Assembly (NCBI GenBank): GCA_963782475.1
Contig: CAWAJW010000003.1
Location: 248,001-312,000 of the forward strand
Length of the DNA stretch: 64,000 bases
Direction of reading: 5' to 3'
Origin: CAVQBP01 sp963782475
Lineage (GTDB): Bacteria > Bacteroidota > Ignavibacteria > Ignavibacteriales > Ignavibacteriaceae
The position numbers and the translations under genes were made by a program. The notes beneath the pieces are model-generated. The model saw only the letters and a list, made by a program, of their open reading frames with translations. It made no database searches and was not told the DNA's origin. Positions 60,601-64,000 of this stretch are shown in pieces (positions within the stretch are counted from its first letter, which is position 1; each line of letters begins with the position of its first letter).

Positions 60601-61225
60601 AGCAGGTGAACGTTACAAAACAATTTGCAAAGATATTCATCCGCGCAGTATCGGAAATTGGATCGCAGCAAATAATAATGATTACGGAGTTACTTTAACT
60701 TCCAGTGTGGCTGTTGCAGATTATATTGATCCTACCGATAGTCTTTTTAAGTACCCCGTATTGCAGCCTTTACTATTAGCATCTAGGAGAAGCTGTCATT
60801 ACCAGGGGAATGAATATCTTCAAACAGGAGATCATCATTTTGAGTTTTCTATTACCAGCCATAAACCAGGCCTTGAGAATGGTTTCCGGTTCGGACGTCA
60901 AACAAATGAAAAGCTGATGGTAGTGGTAGATCCTGAAACTTATTCCGATGCAAGTTTACCCGGGCAGTTAAGCTTTTTCAGATGCAATAATAAGAATATC
61001 ATTATTTCAACAGTGAAAAAAGCTGAGGATAATTCTGATTTAATAATCAGGGCATATAATATTTCCGGTAAAGAGATTGAATCTCAAATTACCGGCTTTA
61101 AACCTTTTGTTTCCGTAAGCCGGACAAATTTAATTGAAGAGAAACAGGAACCGTTACAATTAAATGATGGAACTATCAATTATAAGTTTGGAAAATATGG
61201 TATTGAAACTTTTATGATAAAATAA
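57665..61225 (+). CDS. GH38 alpha-mannosidase, secreted
   Basis: The ATG at 57665 gives a signal peptide (MNFKMTYIIILLLGFFFTQSANSQ); the frame is open from 57608. About 1,186 residues, no frameshift. It shares the N-terminal ~190-residue domain with the GH38 at 36837-40137 (YHCFRSDLSECLLTRC). The catalytic start is LMNSSHQDIAWMD, with HQD instead of the usual HAHVD or HND; the metal-binding His and Asp are kept. Nucleophile Asp is in YFNEDVPGR. A late His is in KIYPDHGWGG. Cleaves alpha-mannose in mannose-containing glycans; linkage is not predictable. The sequence around the metal site differs clearly from the first GH38, suggesting another linkage. Confidence 0.9.
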   Translation: MNFKMTYIIILLLGFFFTQSANSQEINKIKKISDFAADVHNCLEGYTQSTGGNDFTYHCFRSDLSECLLTRCTTGNMAIEWNTQPIPINYRYKEVGFVWVAAIDLSSSGHIFDFYINNIKRFQIKSGTSDNWEILNKEGGKLRYFGIKKEPWGESQGYMVLRVPKSWIVSGKPVSLKIVGHAEESQCWIIVYKAKDANSYLQNSVKYNSWADISIVKGTNISLLKFNVPLSLTGKDLILNIGKKTYKVKISSLNENGSGSLSADTKLLERSSLTLKDEYDDLLSVDSISSEGEFIKLSFKSLIQNNIKKINENNIEISSTRSYYPKTIEALIKLSESKLASGKIYLMNSSHQDIAWMDSPEKCIIERDTMLLTPLFNKALKDPVYRFDIEDALMLREYIHRHPDSKDMIKKLLLNGQISCGAAYNQPYEDMYSGEDLIREFYLGAKWLKKEFGYSPDIYFNEDVPGRTLQMPQILSKSGIKYISISRIKPGVFKWYSPDGSYVTTYSQGHYGYAFSALHNGFGEAAEFIADTSLWWNKFYGADSKSKHIPLYSDNDMSPADDYSGIINNWNKITEVQKAPGKYSSIKLPKIEMSLTSHFIDEIEKNGILQVPLRGERPDVWLYIHGPTHQKAIQASREGDILLTAAEKFAAADAMIDKSFNKYPAEQLEKAWEAKIYPDHGWGGKNGDITDDVFHDKFIYAENQAEEILSSSLKDIASKIKVLSGKGIPIVVFNSLSWLRNDPAEFSISFHKEEAKSLILTDDKDTVIPIQLSNVKYYDDNSIREAEVHFLAEEIPSIGYKTYYLKTSEDSIPNNNPLFNSIYENKFYKIKFENGGLSSIYDKELGKELINNKNFNAGEVFTMHSEGTGAGEFADIQQPDMKGFDREANYSSNWKIKGSGDVYTCFVNRQPIRNAVIEQKIYVYENVKRIDFVINLLNYEGILYREYRMAMPLNMENGQVSYEVPFGVVNVGKDEIEGAAGERYKTICKDIHPRSIGNWIAANNNDYGVTLTSSVAVADYIDPTDSLFKYPVLQPLLLASRRSCHYQGNEYLQTGDHHFEFSITSHKPGLENGFRFGRQTNEKLMVVVDPETYSDASLPGQLSFFRCNNKNIIISTVKKAEDNSDLIIRAYNISGKEIESQITGFKPFVSVSRTNLIEEKQEPLQLNDGTINYKFGKYGIETFMIK

Positions 61226-61236
61226 TAAAGATGTAG

Positions 61237-61275
61237 CACAGATTATACAATTTGTTTTGGCTCGTGTAATCTGTG
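61237..61275. repeat. inverted repeat, first copy (CACAGATTA type)
   Basis: CACAGATTA (61237-61245) pairs with TAATCTGTG (61267-61275). A second hairpin with the same stem core follows at 61321-61361, both between the GH38 and GH130 genes. Confidence 0.55.
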
Positions 61276-61320
61276 AAGATTATGTGTTAAACTCAAAAAA
61301 AATATAAAAATAAAATTATT

Positions 61321-61361
61321 GCACAGATTCCTATACGTTGAACAGTATGTTTAATCTGTGC
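61321..61361. repeat. inverted repeat, second copy (GCACAGATT type)
   Basis: GCACAGATT (61321-61329) pairs perfectly with AATCTGTGC (61353-61361), 24 bases before the GH130 ATG. It shares its core with the hairpin 84 bp upstream, so they are copies of one small dispersed element. Confidence 0.55.
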
Positions 61362-61384
61362 TGCAAAGTTAAGGGCGAATTAAA

Positions 61385-62370
61385 ATGATAAAAAGACATA
61401 TTAAAAATCCAATAATTACAAGAAGTGATATCCCGGATATATATCCTGATTTAGTTGATGTTTCTTCTGTCTTCAATCCTGGAGCAATAAAATTTAACAA
61501 CAGATATATTCTTCTTCTACGTGTGCAGAATAGAGGAAGAGAAACCTTTATTGTAAAAGCTGAAAGCAGTGACGGGATAGATTTTAGAGTCGACAATAAG
61601 ATTGTTGATTTTAAGGGGATAGAAAAGGTTAATAAAAAAATTTACCATATATATGATGCAAGAATTACCTGCCTTGTCAGCAGGCAGGCTAAAATTAAAA
61701 ATGATGTATTATATAATTTTTGCAATGGATATGGATGCAGGGCTGCAGCCTTGGATTAGCAAAAACTGATGATTTTAATGAATATGAATTTCTGGGAATT
61801 ATTTCAGACGGCGATACAAGGAACGGAGTATTGTTTCCTGAAAAAATAAACGGGAAATATTTACGTTTCGATCGTCCGAACAAAGTTCAATTGGAGGGGG
61901 GACCATCTTCCGGTAATACAATATTTTTATCCGAATCCGATGACTTGCTGAAATGGAAAGCTAAAAAAGCTGTTATGTCCGGACGTTTCCATTACTGGGA
62001 TGAAAATATTGGATCGGGTCCTCCTCCAGTTAAAACTAAAGAAGGATGGCTGCATATATATCATGGTGTTGCTATGCATTTTGCCAGTTCCAATATATAC
62101 CAGGCAGGTGTTTCCCTTCATGATCTGAATGATCCTTCTATTGTGATTTCCCGGAGCAGGTACAATATTCTGGAACCGCGTGAATTATTTGAATTGACCG
62201 GTCAGGTTCCGAATGTTGTGTTTCCCAGCGGGATGATTGTTGAGGATTTCGATGAGAAAGGATATGCTTTGCCGGAAAGCAAAGTGCTTATTTATTATGG
62301 TGCCGCAGATACTTCGGTTGGACTTGCTGTTTCAACTGTAAAAGAATTAATTGATGCGACAAGACAGTAG
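61385..62370 (+). CDS. GH130 beta-mannoside phosphorylase-like enzyme (two frameshifts)
   Basis: Segments: 61385 to about 61690, a short stretch encoding YYIIFAMDMDAG, then from about 61740 on to 62370. One-base corrections near 61688 and 61737 give a ~327-residue protein, GH130 size. Motifs: RHIKNPIITRSDIP, VFNPGAIKFNNRYILLLRVQ, YDARIT (proton-donor Asp region), FAMDMDAGCSLGLAKTDDF, LFPEKINGKYLRFDRPN, GGPSSGNTIFLS, GSGPPPVKTKEGWLHIYHGV. No signal peptide, so cytoplasmic. GH130 members phosphorolyse beta-1,4-mannosides; the Man-GlcNAc enzyme of gut Bacteroides completes N-glycan breakdown. That role here is inference from context. Confidence 0.86.
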
Positions 62371-62498
62371 ATGATGCTGGATATCCTATACTCGATACTG
62401 GATAGTATCCTTATGAGCGGATACCTTGCATTGACATTGAACATCAGAGCATCAAGAATCGAGCATCAGGTTTTTAAAAATTATCTCAAAGGTTTATT
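62371..62498. repeat. intergenic stretch with repeated ATCGAG/CATCAG words
   Basis: TATACTCGATACTGGATAG, AACATCAGAGCATCAAG and ATCGAGCATCAGG lie between GH130 and the CBM9-like gene. A related stretch, with AATCGAG and CATCAGG, precedes GH92 at about 42960-43040. Confidence 0.45.
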
Positions 62499-63597
62499 AT
62501 GTTAAAAATCTTATTCATATTTATAATTTTAATTACAACGGTCTGTATGTCTCAAACATTGCCAATACCCGCGATTAAATTTAATCCTAAAAAATATATT
62601 TGTTATAAGACCAATGAACAAATAACGATAGACGGGAAATTAAACGAAACCTCATGGTCCAAAGCTGAGTGGACAGATGATTTTGTTGATATTGAAGGTC
62701 CTGCAAAACCTGCTCCAAGGTTTCGCACAAGAGCTAAAATGCTTTGGGATGATAAATACCTCTACATTGCTGCTCAAATAGATGAGCCGGATATTTGGGC
62801 TACTTTAACTCAGAGAGATACTGTAATTTTTTACGATAATGATTTTGAAGTATTTATTGATCCCGATGGTGATACGCACCGTTACAGCGAATTCGAAATG
62901 AATGCTTTGAATACAGTTTGGGATCTGCTATTAATCGAACCATATCGTGATACTAAAAATGCTCCTGTTAACGGCTGGGATATCCACGGATTAAAGACAG
63001 CTGTTTCAATTAATGGTACGATAAATAAACCGGGTGATAAAGATAAAAACTGGACGGTTGAGCTGGCATTTCCATTTAAAGCCCTTGGTGAAATAGCCGA
63101 TATAAACGTTCCGCCTAAAGATGGTGATCAATGGCGGTTGAACTTTTCAAGGGTTGAGTGGAAAACCGAAGTGGTTGACGGCAAATATAAAAAACAGATC
63201 AATCCCATAAACCGGTAAACCATACCCGGAAGATAACTGGGTCTGGTCCCCGCAAGGTGTAGTTAATATGCATTACCCTGAAATGTGGGGGTATATACAA
63301 TATTCAACAAATGAAATAGGAACCAAGAAGGCTGCTTTTATTGAAAAAAAAGAAGAAGCTGCAAAATGGTATTTAAGGCAGATTTATTATAAAGAAAGAA
63401 ATTATTATGCAGAGCATGGAAAGTTTACAAGCGATTTAAAAAAATTAGGACTAGAAGAACCAAATCTTAAAGAATATGATAGCATACCATCAATAGAATG
63501 TACTCCGAGCTTATTTGAAGCATCGCTTCAATCCAAGGATGGTACGGAAAAAGTTCATATAAGGAATGATGGTCTAACCTGGATAACAAAAAATTGA
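62499..63597 (+). CDS. secreted CBM9-like carbohydrate-binding protein (one frameshift)
   Basis: Segments 62499 to about 63211, then from 63213 to 63597; dropping one base near 63212 gives INPINGKPYPEDNWVWSPQGVVNMHYPEMWG. About 365 residues. Signal peptide 1-18, then a family 9 carbohydrate-binding-like domain (about 45-245): ITIDGKLNETSWSKAEWTDDF, KMLWDDKYLYIAAQIDEPD, IFYDNDFEVFIDPDGDTHRY, WTVELAFPFKAL, WRLNFSRVEWK. The C-terminal ~80 residues are charged and unassigned. Such proteins occur in glycan loci as binding partners, without a known enzyme activity. It is the last gene seen in the rightward run. Confidence 0.83.
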
Positions 63598-63763
63598 TTT
63601 AAGAAGAAGGATTAACGATTTATGATTTGTGAAGTGAAGGATAAATCAAAAAATCAAAAATCGTTGATGGATAAAAGGGTTCGGAATTTGGTCGAAATGT
63701 TTTGTGTAATGATCTTTATAATTAGGATTGATAAATAAACCATCATTTCATAGATCTGTGTTT

Positions 63764-63836
63764 ATAAATCCTCTACGAGGATTTATTGTATGGGTTTTGG
63801 ATCTTTCTACAATAATAGAACTTCTACGAAGTTCTT
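63764..63836. repeat. 73-nt double-hairpin repeat, copy 1
   Basis: Hairpin A: ATAAATCCTC (63764-63773), loop TAC, GAGGATTTAT (63777-63786). Hairpin B: AGAACTTC (63817-63824), loop TAC, GAAGTTCT (63828-63835). Both share a CTACG core. The sequence ACAATAATAG leads into hairpin B in both copies. Confidence 0.85.
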
Positions 63837-63913
63837 TAAAGCTTATACAATAAATTATATTTACAAGGAAAGCTTATAATAAAACTTTGTAGATATTTAA
63901 TTATTTGTAGATT

Positions 63914-63986
63914 ATAAATCCTCTACGAGGATTTTGAATAGGAGATGATAATTTTTATACAATAATAGAACTTCTACGAAGTTCTT
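63914..63986. repeat. 73-nt double-hairpin repeat, copy 2
   Basis: Same order and spacing as copy 1, offset by 150 bp. Hairpin A stem AAATCCTC (63916-63923) / GAGGATTT (63927-63934); hairpin B AGAACTTC (63967-63974) / GAAGTTCT (63978-63985). The sequence between the two hairpins differs between copies while the stems are kept, which fits selection on structure or recent spread. A further copy may lie off the right edge. Confidence 0.85.
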
Positions 63987-64000
63987 GCAAATGAAATCTA

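Larger units (their letters stand above)
63598..64000. other. non-coding right end with palindromic repeats, 403 bp
   Basis: AT-rich, no protein gene. It carries the two double-hairpin repeat units listed separately, and a weaker AACGATT / AATCGTT pairing near 63613 and 63656. Confidence 0.5.

Noticed and set aside
63764..63986. CRISPR-like array
   Set aside because: Only two units, internally palindromic twice, with unequal inner sequence and no regular spacers; no cas gene.

Overview
This is AT-rich bacterial DNA. Three secreted proteins end in a type IX secretion sorting domain with the YPNPFNPS-type motif, ribosome binding sites are weak, and extracellular glycosidases and TonB-dependent receptors abound. 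Together these point to the Bacteroidota/Ignavibacteria group (Ignavibacteriales or Melioribacter-like), but no 16S gene is present, so the placement is inferred. I found no rRNA, tRNA or CRISPR array.

Region 1 (1-17.9 kb) is mixed housekeeping and surface genes. It holds a Ser/Thr kinase with a C-terminal propeller (cut by the left edge), a duplicated-domain T9SS cargo protein, a DksA-type zinc finger fused to a PP2C phosphatase, the ribosome-rescue factor RqcH, a POT peptide transporter, a RES/Xre toxin-antitoxin pair, a PASTA protein directly upstream of rpe, a MATE exporter, an unrecognised secreted TIM-barrel-like protein and a VIT/vWA T9SS protein.

Region 2 (18-63.6 kb) is one large glycan-degradation locus arranged around a divergent intergenic region at 40.14-40.45 kb. 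Leftward run: GH38, GH20, GH2, GH29, a DUF4838 protein, GH29, GH29, a BNR sialidase-like protein and GH106. Rightward run: an alpha/beta-hydrolase esterase, GH92, a ROK regulator, a GH94 phosphorylase, a secreted GH18 with T9SS tail, two tandem TonB-dependent receptors, a second GH38, a GH130 phosphorylase and a CBM9-like protein. GH18 + GH20 + GH92 + GH38 + GH29 + GH2 + sialidase-like + GH130 is the toolkit expected for N-glycans: the GH18 would release the glycan, exo-glycosidases would trim fucose, mannose, GlcNAc and other termini, and GH130 could phosphorolyse the Man-GlcNAc core. There is no SusD-like gene in the window. A mobile-element-like gene (24.2-25.8 kb) is inserted among the fucosidases.

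Region 3 (63.6-64 kb) carries a 73-nt double-hairpin repeat in two copies.

About 19 single-base frameshifts interrupt genes that otherwise look well conserved (phosphatase, sialidase-like, GH29, GH38, GH94, GH18, first TonB receptor, GH130, CBM9-like). Each restores a family-typical protein when one base is added or removed, so sequencing or assembly indels are the most economical explanation, though real decay cannot be excluded. Such genes are annotated over their full span with the break positions given.
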